DNA of 64,000 nucleotides, taken from Aptenodytes patagonicus. Taxonomy: Eukaryota; Chordata; Aves; Sphenisciformes; Spheniscidae. The position numbers and the translations under genes are program-made. The DNA is taken from contig NC_134950.1 of the NCBI RefSeq assembly GCF_965638725.1, positions 22,782,932 through 22,846,931 of the forward strand, given 5' to 3'. Shown here piece after piece: positions 1-12,600 of this stretch (within the stretch, counting starts at the first letter, position 1; every line of letters starts with the position of its first letter). The notes below the pieces were generated by a model. The model worked only from the letters and a program-made list of their open reading frames with translations. It searched no databases and had not been told where the DNA came from.

Positions 1-90
1 GCCCGCCGGGGGCTAGGCGGCTCGCAGCTGGCTGGCACCCTCCCCCGGGGGAAGCTCAGCAGCGGGGCAGGGCCGGCGGACGCCCGAGCG

Positions 91-120
91 CCTTCCTTCC
101 CTCCCTCCCTCCCTCCCTCC
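91..120. repeat. CCCT/CCTT simple repeat
   Basis: Pyrimidine-rich tetranucleotide run (CCTT then CTCC repeated) in the first intron of DCAF13, just inside the CpG-rich promoter region. Seen directly. Confidence 0.9.
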
Positions 121-160
121 GCCGCCGCTGCCCTCGGCCCTCCCGGGCGGGCGGCAGGCG

Positions 161-194
161 GGCCGAGCCGAGCCGAGCCGGGCCGGGCCGGGCC
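161..194. repeat. GCCGA/GCCGG pentanucleotide repeat
   Basis: About seven tandem five-base units (GCCGA changing to GCCGG) in DCAF13 intron 1, about 20 bases past the exon 1 donor. GC-rich and likely length-variable. Confidence 0.85.
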
Positions 195-216
195 CCGCTC
201 CGGGCGCCCCGCTCAC

Positions 217-286
217 CGCGCTGCAGGTCCAGCTTCGTCTCGCGGACGTAGTCGTCGGGGTTGCGGCTCAGCACCTTGACCCGCAT
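217..286 (-). CDS. DCAF13: DCAF13, first coding exon (partial gene)
   Basis: DCAF13 (the vertebrate Sof1 homologue) is a nucleolar WD40 protein of the small-subunit processome and a CUL4-DDB1 substrate adaptor. Only the first coding exon is here: the ATG at 286-284 opens 23 residues ending ETKLDLQR, plus one base of a split codon, then a GTGAGC donor at 216-211. The peptide contains LSRNPDDYVRETKLDLQR, matching the conserved N-terminus of vertebrate DCAF13 almost exactly as I recall it. The rest of the gene, with the WD40 repeats, lies before base 1. It is divergent from SLC25A32 across a 231-base ATG-to-ATG gap, the arrangement recalled for human. The start is chosen by homology; the frame stays open upstream but has no further ATG nearby. 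Confidence 0.93.
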
Positions 287-517
287 CCTCGCCTCCGCGC
301 ACGCGGCCGCTTCCGCGCCGCCGGGAAGGGCGCCCCGGCCCGCCCCCCGCGCACGCACACGTGACCGGATGTGCCGGGAGGGCTTGTTCTCGCGCGACGC
401 CGCTCCCCGCGGCGCCGGGACCGGCCGTCAGCCCGCCGCGGGCGAGGGCGCGAGGGAGCGCCGCCCCGCCCTGCCCCGCCCCCTGCCCGCGCGCCGCCGC
501 CGCCGTCGTTGTTGGCG
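287..517. promoter_or_regulatory. Bidirectional CpG-island promoter, DCAF13/SLC25A32
   Basis: The 231 bases between the two divergent start codons are extremely GC- and CpG-rich, have no TATA box on either strand, and continue as a CpG island through both first exons. A palindromic CACGTG E-box lies at 358-363, followed by AC (a CACGTGAC core). Two more CACGTG sites lie in SLC25A32 exon 1 at 535-540 and 593-598. A minus-strand CGGAAG, ETS-like, lies at 309-314. TSS positions cannot be read from sequence; the promoter role is inferred from gene arrangement and composition. Confidence 0.85.
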
Positions 518-521
518 ATGA
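369..521 (+). other. Upstream ORF overlapping the SLC25A32 start (ATGA)
   Basis: An ATG at 369 opens a 50-codon frame, different from the main one, whose TGA at 519-521 overlaps the SLC25A32 ATG at 518-520. The context of this upstream ATG is weak (C at -3). Whether it is transcribed depends on where SLC25A32 transcription starts. The peptide is Arg/Pro/Ala-rich, so it may only reflect GC content. Confidence 0.45.
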
Positions 522-689
522 GCGCCCGGGGCCCCACGTGCGCCGTGGGGGAGCCGGCGGCGGCGCCGCCGCCCGTGCGGTCCCTCCTCCGCCACGTGCA
601 GCTGGAGAACCTGGCGGCGGGGCTGAGCGGCGGCGTCGTCTCCACCCTGGTGCTCCACCCGCTGGACCTGGTCAAGATCCGCTTCGCAG
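518..689 (+). CDS. SLC25A32: SLC25A32 exon 1
   Basis: Codes residues 1-57 plus one base: a variable N-terminus, transmembrane helix 1 and the first carrier signature PLDLVKIR. Donor GTGAGG at 690. Very GC-rich. Confidence 0.95.
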
Positions 690-3600
690 GTGAGGCCGTA
701 CCGGCCGCCCCCTCCGCTCCGCGCCGGGCCGGGCCGGGGAGGCTGCGGGCCCTGCGCCGCAAGGCCGCGGTGCCCCAGGCGGGGGCTGCCGTGGCTCCCG
801 GAGGCCGTGGTTGGGGCCGCGCCCGCGGGGCCGGGGCGCCTGCTGAGGCGGTGGGTGTGCCGCCAGGGAAAGCCCCCGAGCCCGGCTCCCCCCAGAGGTT
901 GCCGCTGAGGGCTGCGAAGAGAAACCGTCCTTTGTGCTAAAAGCGTGCCAGTCTCGCTGAGCTCGCCGTTTGCAAGCCAGTGACCTACCGCCTTTTTTTT
1001 GAGGGAGAATACAGCCAAACGAGCCTGCGCATTTTTGCCCGAGCCTGCGTGCGGCTACGTGACAGCAGGCGCTGGCAGGGTAGCCCCACGGCTCGGAATA
1101 AACGGGCCGTAGGCCGAAAGGGACGGCCTCCGGTTCTTCCCCCCCTATCCCAAAGCTTAATCTTCCTGTCATTTCTAGGGACTATAAAACGTGCTGCGTG
1201 CCTCAGGCTGTTTTCAGGCAGATTAGAGAGCTGGCCGGGCTTTTCCCTCTCTCTCACGACCACCAGTGCCATGGGACACAGCAAGATTGTCTGTTTTTAA
1301 CAGGCGGATGGTCTCAAGCCAACGTTCAAAGTTCACCTTTATGCCAAAGATTTTCAACACTCAAAGCGTAACAATTGTTTTGTAATAATCTTGGTTGTTA
1401 GCAGTAGTGCTATTGTTTTGCAGAAAACTCTAACTTGTTTGTTTTTCCACAGGGAAACATGTCAGCTTCTCCCTACCGATTTTGCTGTTAATATGAGAAA
1501 CACATTGCCCTTTTATAATATTCTCTTTTATAGAGGTTAAAACATTTTGCTGTATCTTTGGATTGCTATCTTAAATGGATGCGGGGGTGTTTAAGATCTC
1601 AAAAACAAATAGTGAACTATCACAGAGAAGTTTTACAAAATTTAAGGCATTACATTTCTGAACAGACTTCTTGCAAAGTTGGATTTAAACACTTTCTTGC
1701 ATATCCTAGTGTGGGCACATCCTAGGCTGTATTATGAAGAGCGTAGCTAGCAGAAGTGCTCCTTTCTCTCTATTTTGCACTTGTAAGACTACGTCTGTGT
1801 CTTAGACGTAGTCTTAAACTAGACACACAAGTACCGTGTCTGGTTTGGGGCCCACCGGTAGAAGGAAGACACTGACATACTGGCGTGATTCCAGTGGAGG
1901 CCACCAGACTGGTGAAGGGGCTGGAGCACAGGACGTAGGAGGACAGGCTGACAGAACAGGATCGGTTCAGCCTCACGGAGAGAAGGCTGAGGGGAGATAT
2001 TACTGCAGCCTATGACTGCGTGATTGGAGGACACAGAGAAGGTGAAGCCAGATTCTTCTTGGAGGTGAATAGTTGTAGGGCAAGAGGAAAACAGGCACAA
2101 GCGGGAACATGGAAAATTTCCAGTTATTTATTAGGAAAAAGGATTTTTACTGTGAGAGTGGTCAAATACTGGAAGAGGTTACCCACCGAGGCTGTAATCT
2201 CTTCATCCTTGGAAACATTCAGGAACCGACTGGACATGTCCCTGAGTAACCTGACGTAATTAGATCTGTTTTGAGCAGGGAATTGGATTAGGTGACCTCT
2301 GGAGGTCAGTTACTTTCACATGCTTGTTTGGGTTGAAAACAACGATTCCTATGTTTTGTCTTCAACCAGGAAGTAAGAGCTGATATCAGAAATGAATGTT
2401 GTTAAGATTCTCGGCAGCATCATTGACAGACAGACTTGCATTCATGTCTGACTTCCCACGTTGGTTAATGTGTTTATAAACCTGATCGAATGGCAGCATG
2501 GTAAAAAAATTCAGAAAGGTCTTTGGGAAAGGTCTAGCAGTGCTCATTCAGGAGGGAGAAAAGAGGCATTTAATTTGTGTTGTAGTTTTAATTCAATTTG
2601 TGTCCTAGTTTTGAGTGATTGTCAAGGTGTTGGGGCCTTGTCACAAGATCCTCAGAAAAAGCATTTTGTCTTTAGTCCTGAAGTCTGTCACAACGTACAG
2701 TACTGTACACAAAGTTCAAAGGAGAATGAATAATAAATGTGGCACTGAACAGAAAACATGAAAACATATGAAATTCATGATTACCAGGTTTAATATTGAT
2801 GGGGACACAAAAACTACGCTGACTGTAAAACTTTGAGATTATTTTTCAGTAAAATTGCAATCTAGCCTTATGTCTATATTAAGAATGAAAGCTGCTGTTA
2901 TGTTGGCATCGTGGAGTAACTTAGGTCAGAAGAGATCTATGGAGTTCACCCCCTGCTCAGATAAGGTCTGCTTGATCGGATTGCTCAGTCTTGCCTGCTA
3001 GAGTTTTGAGGAGCTCCAATGATGCCTCCTCAGGCAACTTGTTCCGGTATTTGACCACTCTGATGGAGAAAAAGTTCTGGTCAGAATTCCCTCTGTTCCA
3101 GCTTGTGTCCGTTACCTCTTGTCATCTCACCATGCGCCGTACCACGCGTGTCATCAGTAATCAACTTACTCTCTTGCTCTTATGGTAGGAGCAATAGTAG
3201 TTACCACTGTAAGTTGTGTGAACATCTGTGTTCTAAATGAAATCTGTCAAACAAAAACTGGCATGTTTTTTATCTTTTTGACAGTGATATTTTCTGAACA
3301 TTTGGACAACCAGCTGTTTGGTTATTGGGTGGGAGAAGCGTTTGCATTTGGTGTTTTCCTGCAAATCCATTCAATGAGAATAGAAGGGAGAACACAGGAA
3401 TTTTTGATGGAAATAACCTTTGAGTGTTCTGGTAAAAACTAACTTTGGAAGCTGTAAGACGTGACCCCAGATCTTTATAGAACAATTTGAAGAGGAAGAT
3501 TGAATTTAAGAGTTGTTATTTGGGGCTTGTCTAAACTCCTTATAGAAACGTGTTGTCAAAGACCCCACACGTATCACTTGAAATATGATGCAAAATTGCT

Positions 3601-6600
3601 GGGGCGCTAAAAAGAGGAGACAAAAAACTTCAATTCAAAGCCACTGCTCACCAAAAATGCACAGCAGTGCATTTATTTAGCCTTTTCAGATTGATGGGAA
3701 CTTTCCTCTTGCAGAGCTTAAAAATTCTTTTTCTTCTTTTTGTTTCTTTTTCCTTTTTTCTTTTTAAGTTCTTTAACTCTAGACTTATGAAGCTGTAAAC
3801 CCCAACTCTTTTGCATACTTTTATAAGAATACTTTTAAAATACAGCTGATCAGTTAGGTTTCATGTTCATTTGCAACTTGCTTTGGAGGCTGTGTACTTC
3901 TGTGGTGGCTTTTACACAGCTGAACTTCATGCTTCCTGAAATGTTTTTCAGTATAATTTCTTTCTTTCATAGTAAGCGATGGATTGGAGCTGAGGCCAAA
4001 GTACAATGGGATTCTCCACTGCATGACCACTGTCTGGAAGCATGAAGGACTACGAGGCTTATATCAAGGGGTAACTCCAAACATGTTGGGAGCAGGGGCT
4101 TCCTGGGGACTTTACTTCTTCTTGTAAGTAGAACTGTAAAATGTGTCATATCCTGTGCAATGTAATGTTCAGATACACACTGCATCTTCTTTGGGGGGTA
4201 TAAAAATGTGCGAAGTGCCTTATAAACTTGTGATTTTTTTAGTAAGTCCAGGTCTGTTACCCTTTATTACGGTTTGCTGGTTTAGAATTTAAGCCATCCG
4301 AGTCAGAGACCTGTTACTTTGTCAAGTACAGTGCATTCCCTTGATGCTGTGAAAATACTAAGGAACTTGAGAGATGGTGACATCATTCATGAAGAATCCT
4401 CTAAAAGTGCCAATACACTGTGCTTAAAACCTCACGACAAATAAAAACCTAAACTGATGTGTTAAGAATTGGAGAACATGATAAAGTTTTCTACTAAAGC
4501 TAAATGTTTAACTGTTTTTTAATAATTTTAGTGACAGTCGGTTCTTTCATTTTTGTGAGTTGATGGGCTTTGCTTATACAGCCTGTTTTTTAATACTCAA
4601 TCTTTTCTACTTTATTAACTGTGTAACTGTGACCTCATTTACCGCTGATCCCTATTAATTGAAACACTTGAGGGAATAGTTCGTTGGTATGTCTATGCAA
4701 ACCTCACTTGTCAGTTGTCTGGACTCTGTTATTGTGGTACTTCAGTCCTCAAGCTTTGATATAGGTTCCTATTGACGGTTCAGTTCCTATTGACAGTTCA
4801 GCTCCTGTTGACAGTTTCTCGATCCACAAAGACTGGAAACTGGATCAAGAGAAGAAAGCTCAGTGTATTTCTGAGCTAGAAGATACATACCTGTCACTGT
4901 TGCTCTCAATAAAAAGGAGGCTATCTAATCGGTTTCTTTTAGAAGTTAATTTTTGAGATCCGAGCTGTTTCAGGATGCAGTCCCATTGATACTGACAGTA
5001 ATACTTTATCAATTTAAATATGTATTACCATAGTTCACTTTAAAGAGCTAACTTCTCAGGGATCAATTAATCGACTAAACAAAGCTTAGATACCTGTTTT
5101 CAAAGGCTGTGTACCACCATGTTTTCCATGATCTTAAGTGAGGTGTTTTGTTGTTTTGGGGTGTTTTTTTCAGTGATACAGGTTTGTTTTCACCTTTACC
5201 AAAATACATTTTACATTTTCCAGTTACAATGCCATCAAAGCTTACAAGAAGGAAGGGAAGCTGGAAAGTCTCAGTGCAACCGAACACCTAGTGTCAGCTG
5301 CAGAGGCTGGTGAGTTTAAACGCAAAGATTAATGTTCGCTTCTAGCCTTTCCATATGTTGCTCCCTGCCTTTGTGTGTCAGCGCTGCTTTCTCTTACAGG
5401 TGGCAAGTGTAAGTGTTCGAGTCCAAATGCAATCATTTATGGTCTGTAAATAAATTAATGATGTCTAAGATGAATGGATGGATCACTGTGGTCTTTTCAG
5501 TTTTGCTCAGAAATAGCAGTTGTCAAAATACCTTTTGACCTTGTTTTCATTGTGTATAAGCGTTTTCCATATTTAGTACTATATTGTGTCCCAAAATATA
5601 ACTATATAAATCTGCTGCTATCAGCTTGTTAACTCGTTAAATGTTTAACACTTAGACCCGGAAAAGAGAAGGCCTACTGAAGTTAATAGAATAAGTGAAT
5701 TGGTCATTGGTCTTTGAAAATCTTTATCTATGGTCCAAGTTTTTCTTAGAAACTAAAGATCTGAAATAAAAATACAACTTCTATCAGCAAGACTTTTAAT
5801 ATGTTGTTTCTAACATATGTTCTTCTACATGCTTCTGTGTTGTATTTAATCTAGGCAATTGAGAAGACTTTTTATTAGGATATTGGAGCATTCATTTAAT
5901 GTTGAAATGTAAGGCATATTGTTTGATGTGAGAAACAGTAATGGGTTATTTTACAACTGTATTTTCAAGAACCTATAAAGCTGTAATGGGCTGCTTCTAT
6001 TAACCTGTCAATACAATGAAGCAAATTTCTCGTGACTGAGGTGTCCGTTAAACTTTGAAGAATTGTATACCCAAAGAATACTTGGATAATTGGGAGTACA
6101 TTAAGAAATTACTTATGTTTCCTGTCTACTACAGATTACAGTACTGACTGTGGAAAGGTGAGGCAAAAAAGGGATGTACTAGGAATATGCAAAAAGCCAT
6201 ATGCTCTACAGAAGTACCCCCAGCAGCAGTAGGCTGGACTTGATTGTGAGCATTGAAGGCAGAGAGAGGGAACAATGGTGGGCATAAACTTTGCCTGTTT
6301 ATATAATATGAGTACTCTTGTAGGATAAGTAGTTTTGTCATTGTAGAAGCCTGTGTTACACTGGACTGAACAAACTGGGACAAGCATTGGAGTTGGCATA
6401 ACAATCAAGTCTAACTTCCATCTGTTCTCAGGAGCCATGACGCTCTCTATTACAAACCCAATATGGGTAACGAAGACACGACTTGTGCTACAATATAACG
6501 CTGGTGTTGACCCATCAAAGCGGCAGTACAGAGGAATGTTTGATGCTCTTATAAAGATATACAAGATGGAGGGCATACGTGGCTTATATAAGGTAATAAA

Positions 6601-9600
6601 AGCTAAGAAAAATTCCAGGATTGGCTGGCACCACTCAGTAGCATGGTGAGACTTTTAAATACTCGTCTACAAAAAAAAAATGCATGTCAATTTTTGTATT
6701 AGCTCACTTACTTTTATTCTGTGAGTCTTCCTTCCCACTGAAGAACTGCAGCGAAAAGGCTTAATCAGAAGAAAAGCTATTACACTGTTGAAACGTAGGA
6801 AACCACTGAAGAATAGAGTGTAAGCTTTATGGCTAAGCCATCTTCTATTGGGTGATAATGCTGAAATGAGAGTAAACTACAAGCTGCTTTTTAATTTTTG
6901 GAGTCTTCCTATGTTGTGGTTTAACGCGGCAGGCAGCTAAACACCACACAGCCATTAGAACTAGAATTTGGATGAGGGCAGCAACAGTGTAATCTATCTT
7001 GCTGCTAGTGCTTTCTTCCATTTCATCCCTTATCTCCGTCTTTCTGACATCTTGTGGAACATAACATATGAATAAAGTAGTTGCTAATTTTTTCTTCCAC
7101 AATGGACGGTTTCACAACTGCTCATTTGCCCTCTAGTTATTGAGGTCTGTAATCTGTCATCTCTAGATCCATAAAATTTGCAGACTTCTAAATATGGTCT
7201 GCGTATGTGTGGGTTTTTTATTCCCTTTAATTTAGGGAAACAGATGGCAACTGCATTTGGACTTCTTGCCTCCTCCTTCCTTCAGGCCATGACATCAAGA
7301 TGCATTCATCAGTGCCTGGAAGGTGTGAAGAAACCTATTTTAGTTCAGTCTGGCTCTTCTCCTGCAAGTAATGCTATAGAACAAGAAAACTATCTCTTAT
7401 GAATTGTCCTGATTACTGAACATCAACTTCTTTTATTTGCAGTGAAAAATATAATCCTTCCTATACTGAAAGACTAGTATGCCACATACTGATGAATGTC
7501 AAATTCTGACACCAGGAACAAGGCACCTTATTTATTCCTAAATTGAAATTGTCAGGATTTCTAATTTGCCTGCCTGGATGTCTGCTCTGTTCCATGTAGA
7601 TAAGTTCTAATTTGTTGCATCTGTTAGGGTTTAAGATGTCCTTCCATTGAGTTACTTTTCAGATTATTCGTGCATGTAGCATGTGTTGCCTTTGGCATTA
7701 GACTCTTCTTTGTAGTGTTAATCTGCAAGTGGGGAACTAAACCAGGTACTTCCTTTGAAAGAGCAAATTACTTGCTTAGATCTGCAAAGAAGGTGACCTA
7801 GATAGGTCCTGAGTGACCTACATAACTACGCACACTGAGCAACTTCCATTTGACGTCAGGATTCTCTCAACTTTGTCTATACTGGGGAAAAAGGCACCTC
7901 TTCAGGTGGCTCTTTGACTTGTCCATACTTTAGCCTTCTTCCATTTTCTGTTTTGGGAGGAGTTTTCATTTTTTCTCTTTCTTGCTTTATTTGAAATTTG
8001 ACGGCTGAAGTTTTGTTAATTGCCCTGAGTTGCAGGAGCTGTAGTGCACACGAACGTCTTCTTTTTCCACATAATCTTAATTTCAGATAGAGTTCCTTAT
8101 AGCAAATAAGGGGATCTTGGAGAACACCACCACAAGTTGGAAATAAAATCTGGAAGTAGTTTCTTTCTGATTAATTTGAGATTAGTCTTCTAAAGAATGG
8201 TATTTTTGTCCAAGCAATTCCATATCTTGCTCTCTATTGCACAAGATGCTGTTACTGGTCTGAGCAATTCCTTCCAGTCCTTTGGGGCACAAGACTAGTA
8301 ATGTCAGGATGCATTGATTTCTAGCAGTCTAGAAAGCTCTTTCTAGAGCTCTTTCTAGTTCTTTCAAAGCTGTCTTTATTAGCTCTCTTGGGTATTGTTT
8401 GTTCATTAAACTATAGTTCATCTGAAGCTGGGTTCCTCAATAACTTGTTCTTCTTGAACTTGGCCTGGTTTTGAAAAGGCAAGAGCCTTTCCTTCACTGA
8501 TTATCCCAGTAATCATCTAGTCAGTGATCTTCCCCACCCTCCATCCTTTAGGCTTTGGCCTCTGTCCCCCCGATGACTGGGGACAGAGCTGCTCTGCTGC
8601 ACACCAGGCTGAGGAAAAAAACAGCTTGGGGTTATGTAAACAGATCTATCCTATAGATCTGTTGGAGATCTGAGCTGTAAAAATTACTTTGCCATGAAGT
8701 TGAATGTCATGCAACCATCTCCATGTTAAGACTGCTGTATGGTTCTTTCCAAGCGTAAGGCAGGAGAGACCAAACATTGTAAAACAATCGTAAGATTGTA
8801 GGAGTTTGCGCTCTCAGAAAAACCTAAAGTATCTCTGAGCTCTTGGGAAACTGTTAGATGTCTAGTCTAGAGTGATTGACTACTAAAACATCAACCAAGA
8901 ATGCAACTAACATTCTTCCTGTCCTACATGCTTCTGTATTTGTGTTTTCAGTTTCGTTCTCTTTAGTGATGATGTAGAAGCAGCAATTAGAAATAGAGCA
9001 ATGCTTAATAGACAACAGTAACATAAACAGGAAGTGCAGAAAATTTAAGGACATTAAAGGAAAATACAGAGTCATCAAGACTGAGAATAATAATACAGTA
9101 TGCTAACAACAACAACAGAAAAATCCTAGCAATAATGCGTGCTTGTTACCAAGTGAAATAGATATATTGGACACTTCTCTATTGTCATTTCACCTTTGGT
9201 AGGCAAGATTCTATACTCTGAGGATAAAGTATTTTTTCCAGTCCATTAATGTCTAAGGCACTTAGCTCTCTTTATTTTGCTATGCATTTGCTTATGCTAT
9301 TTTCCTTCTTCTTGCAAATGTGAAGCTTGTAAGCTAAGTGACTTTCTACTTCTTTGTACTTGTATACAGCAAAATCCACTGAGATTTGGCCATCTTGATT
9401 TTAACTTTAGTCCCAGGTTCTACAGAGAGACAGAAGCATAAGTAACTTTCACATAAAAGATGGTATCATTTTTCACCATGAAGGAATCAAGATGCATAGG
9501 GAGATAACGGCATACTTCCAGTGTCTTTCTGCACAAGTTGTCAGAGCAGGACACTGATACTACTGGTCTTTGGCACACTGAGAACCCAAACGAAGACAAC

Positions 9601-12600
9601 ACTAACCAGATTACAAGGGGGATCTGCTGCGTTCTTTCAAAACATATAGCAGAGGCTGCTCTGGCGTGAGCGCTCTCAAACACTTCAGGCAGCGATGTGA
9701 GTACCACATCACCAAATGAACCTTGTTCCCTACTTTACTAAGAAGCATAGGCTTTCCACTACATATGTTTGCCTATGTTCCTTTTCCTTGTGATGTGCAA
9801 CCTTTGAAACACTAACCAACGGGACATTTTTCTCTTGTCCTGGATCTTTGGCACTTACAGTTGTTGAAGCCAACTTTAAAATAAAATTTTTTTCCTGCTG
9901 TCTACTGTTCAGAATTATATGCTTTACCATTTAAATTTCTAATTATATATTTAATTCTGTCTATTGTTCTAATCCTCCAAAAGAGAATTCAAACAGGACT
10001 TCTTTGAGCAACCATTGATCCTGTCAAGCCCTCATGGCAAAAATTTTCTAAAGTTATGTTTTGAATACTAAAGTAAAAAATAACAAGAAGTACATAAAGT
10101 GAAATTTTAAAATTGATCTTCACGGTCATATTATAGATGAAAAATAAATAAAATTCTATCGAATTTTGTTGCAAGAAAGATTTTTGTGTAAAATTGTAAG
10201 AATAAGAAAATAGAGTAGGAATATCTTTCAAAAACTTCCTCAGCCAAGACGTTTCATTACTGTGAAGAAATCAGTTTTGCTTTGAAACCCTTTTCCATAA
10301 GAACACATTGTTTTGTATGATCAATAGAAGCCTGGGTCAGCTCTTATTTTACTGAGGCACATTGGCTGACAGTTGCCTCGCTCCCTTCTTGCATTTTTTA
10401 ATATTGGCCCAACATTAAAAGTCCTTCAGTCTTTGGAAGCTTTCCCCATCAGCACAAGACTTAGAGAGTGCTGGTACTCATTTAGCAAGTGTCATCGGTA
10501 GATGCTTTAGGACTCTTGGGTGCAAGTTATCCAAATCTGCTGGCTTAAATTTAAGAGTTTAGCACACTCAAATGTTGTTTAACATTCTTCTTTTGTTGGT
10601 GGGGAAAATATTACCTCATTCTCCTATGATATAAATACATCATTCTAATTCTTTCCAAGTAGAGAGCAATAACTTCCTCTGTCTTTTAACGGTTTTACTG
10701 TCTGATCATGGGCAAATGTTTGTGAAAATTTTCCCTGCTATCACTGTACATAAATTTCATACTGTTCCTTGTTATGCTGACCCAGATAATTTTTTCTTTG
10801 ATATTTTTGATAATTTTGTTTTTCTCTGTTCCTCCTCTTCTGTTTTTATATTACTGGTTAATTTTCTTTTCTGATCCAGGATTTCTGAAAACCGAAGTTG
10901 TCTTTTCCCCTCTGTTATGGCCCTTTGGCTTCAAACTTCACAAAATTCTATGATTATGCTCATAGTTGATGAAATATAGATGTTTGGTTTAATTCCACTT
11001 GTTCTCATTTGGGGAGGTGTTTTTTCTGGGACTTTAGCTAGCCCTTAATGTATTTTGTCAGTTCATGGGCACTGATGGATTAGTTTATGACCATTATTTT
11101 CTACTGTGAGAAGAAATTCATCCTCATTTATCAGAGATCCTAAAAACCACTTCCTGAATGGCTGTAATATCATAAACTTAAGAAATCTATAGCATGTGGA
11201 GAGCTAATCTCTGAAACGGTAGAAGCTCTGTGCAATTTTTATGCCTGCTGTTGTTTTAGTTTTGGGGGTTTTTTCCTGCAACTTAGGAGTTTATGAAGTA
11301 ATTTATCATTTTGTCCTGTTACACTATTCCAGTGGACTCCTACCAGGATCCCTTCTCTTTTTCTTCTCCTTCTCCAGGCTCTTAGTAGTATATTGATAAG
11401 TCTTTTTTCAACATTCTGGGCTTCCTATTTAGTCTAATACAGAGTTTTGTGTCTGGACACATCTTTTAATTCCTCTGTCTTACCTGAATGGATCATGGGA
11501 AATAAGATAAAACTGTTCAATGCCAGTATTTTTCGGGAAATTTTGGTTCTTTGAGTCCTTTTACCCACATTTTGATCACTTACTCCATTATAATTGTCCC
11601 TTTGCAACAGTTTTCAGCAAGCTTTTGGATCCCTTAAGTAATTTCTGGCCAAGATGATTAATTCCCCATTTATTTGTATTTTTCCAGTGTAAGTGACTAA
11701 CTCTTCAAAAAGAGGATTAGTGCTTCTCAGAACCCATGCAGCTGTCAGCTCATTTTCAACTGAGCTAGTCCTGATCCTGAAGGAACTCCTGCCTTCTCTT
11801 TCTTTTAGAGACACTTCAGAAAATACCTGTTTTCCCCCTTCGTTTCAACTTTTTGGAAAGAAAAGGTTTCTGTGTATTTTCATATTTCACTCTTACTGTC
11901 CATTACTGCCTCTTACAAATGGGGAACATTTCCCAGACTGCTTTGTTACACCTTTGGTCACCTCTGCTGGGCTGTCTTGGGATGTGCTCTGAGCAGGGTG
12001 AGGAATGCACTCAAACTGATCCGAATCTTAGGTATATTTCTTTAATGTAAATCATCTATAAGTCCTTGTATGAGTTAGCTTTCCATCTGTGCCCTTCAAC
12101 TTTTCACTGTGCAAGTGTGTGTGTGTGAAAGACATTGAGGTGCTGGAGCGCATCCAAAGAAGAGCAACGAGGCTGGTGAGGGGTCTGGAGAACAAGTCTT
12201 ATGAGGAGCGGCTGAGGGAACTGGGACTGTTTAGTCTGGAGAAGAGGAGGCTCAGGGAGACCTTATCACTCTCTATAACTACCTGAAAGGAGGTTGTAGC
12301 GGGGTGGGTGTTGGTCTCTTTTCCCAAGTAACTAGCGATAGGACAAGAGGAAACGGCCTCAAGTTGTGCCAGGGCAGGTTTAGATTGGATATTAGGAAAA
12401 ATTTCTTCACCAAAAGGGTTGTCAAGCATTGGAACAGGCTGCCCAGGGAAGTGGTTGAGTCCCCATCCCTGGAGGTATTTAAAAGACGTGTAGAGCTGGC
12501 ACTTAGGGACAGGGTTTGGTGGTGGCCTTGGCAATGTTATGTTTACGGTTGGACTCGATGATCTTAAGGGTCTTTTCCAACCTAAATGATTCTATGATTC

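Larger units (their letters stand above)
690..3972. other. SLC25A32 intron 1
   Basis: The first ~200 bases continue the CpG island. The rest is AT-rich and holds two old CR1 fragments in opposite orientation (near 1885-2355 and 2925-3160). No other coding signal was seen. It ends TTCTTTCATAG. Confidence 0.85.

Noticed and set aside
1-1300. Many long frames on both strands near the DCAF13/SLC25A32 promoter
   Set aside because: GC-driven openness; Arg/Pro/Ala/Gly-rich with no family match beyond the two true first exons.
5400-5440. GTGTTCGAGTCC, resembling a tRNA T-arm
   Set aside because: No acceptor stem, D-arm or anticodon arm can be built around it.
6845-7102. 85-codon minus-strand frame with a hydrophobic stretch
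   Set aside because: It overlaps the LTR-end fragment at 6915-6955, has no family resemblance and no splice context; probably chance.
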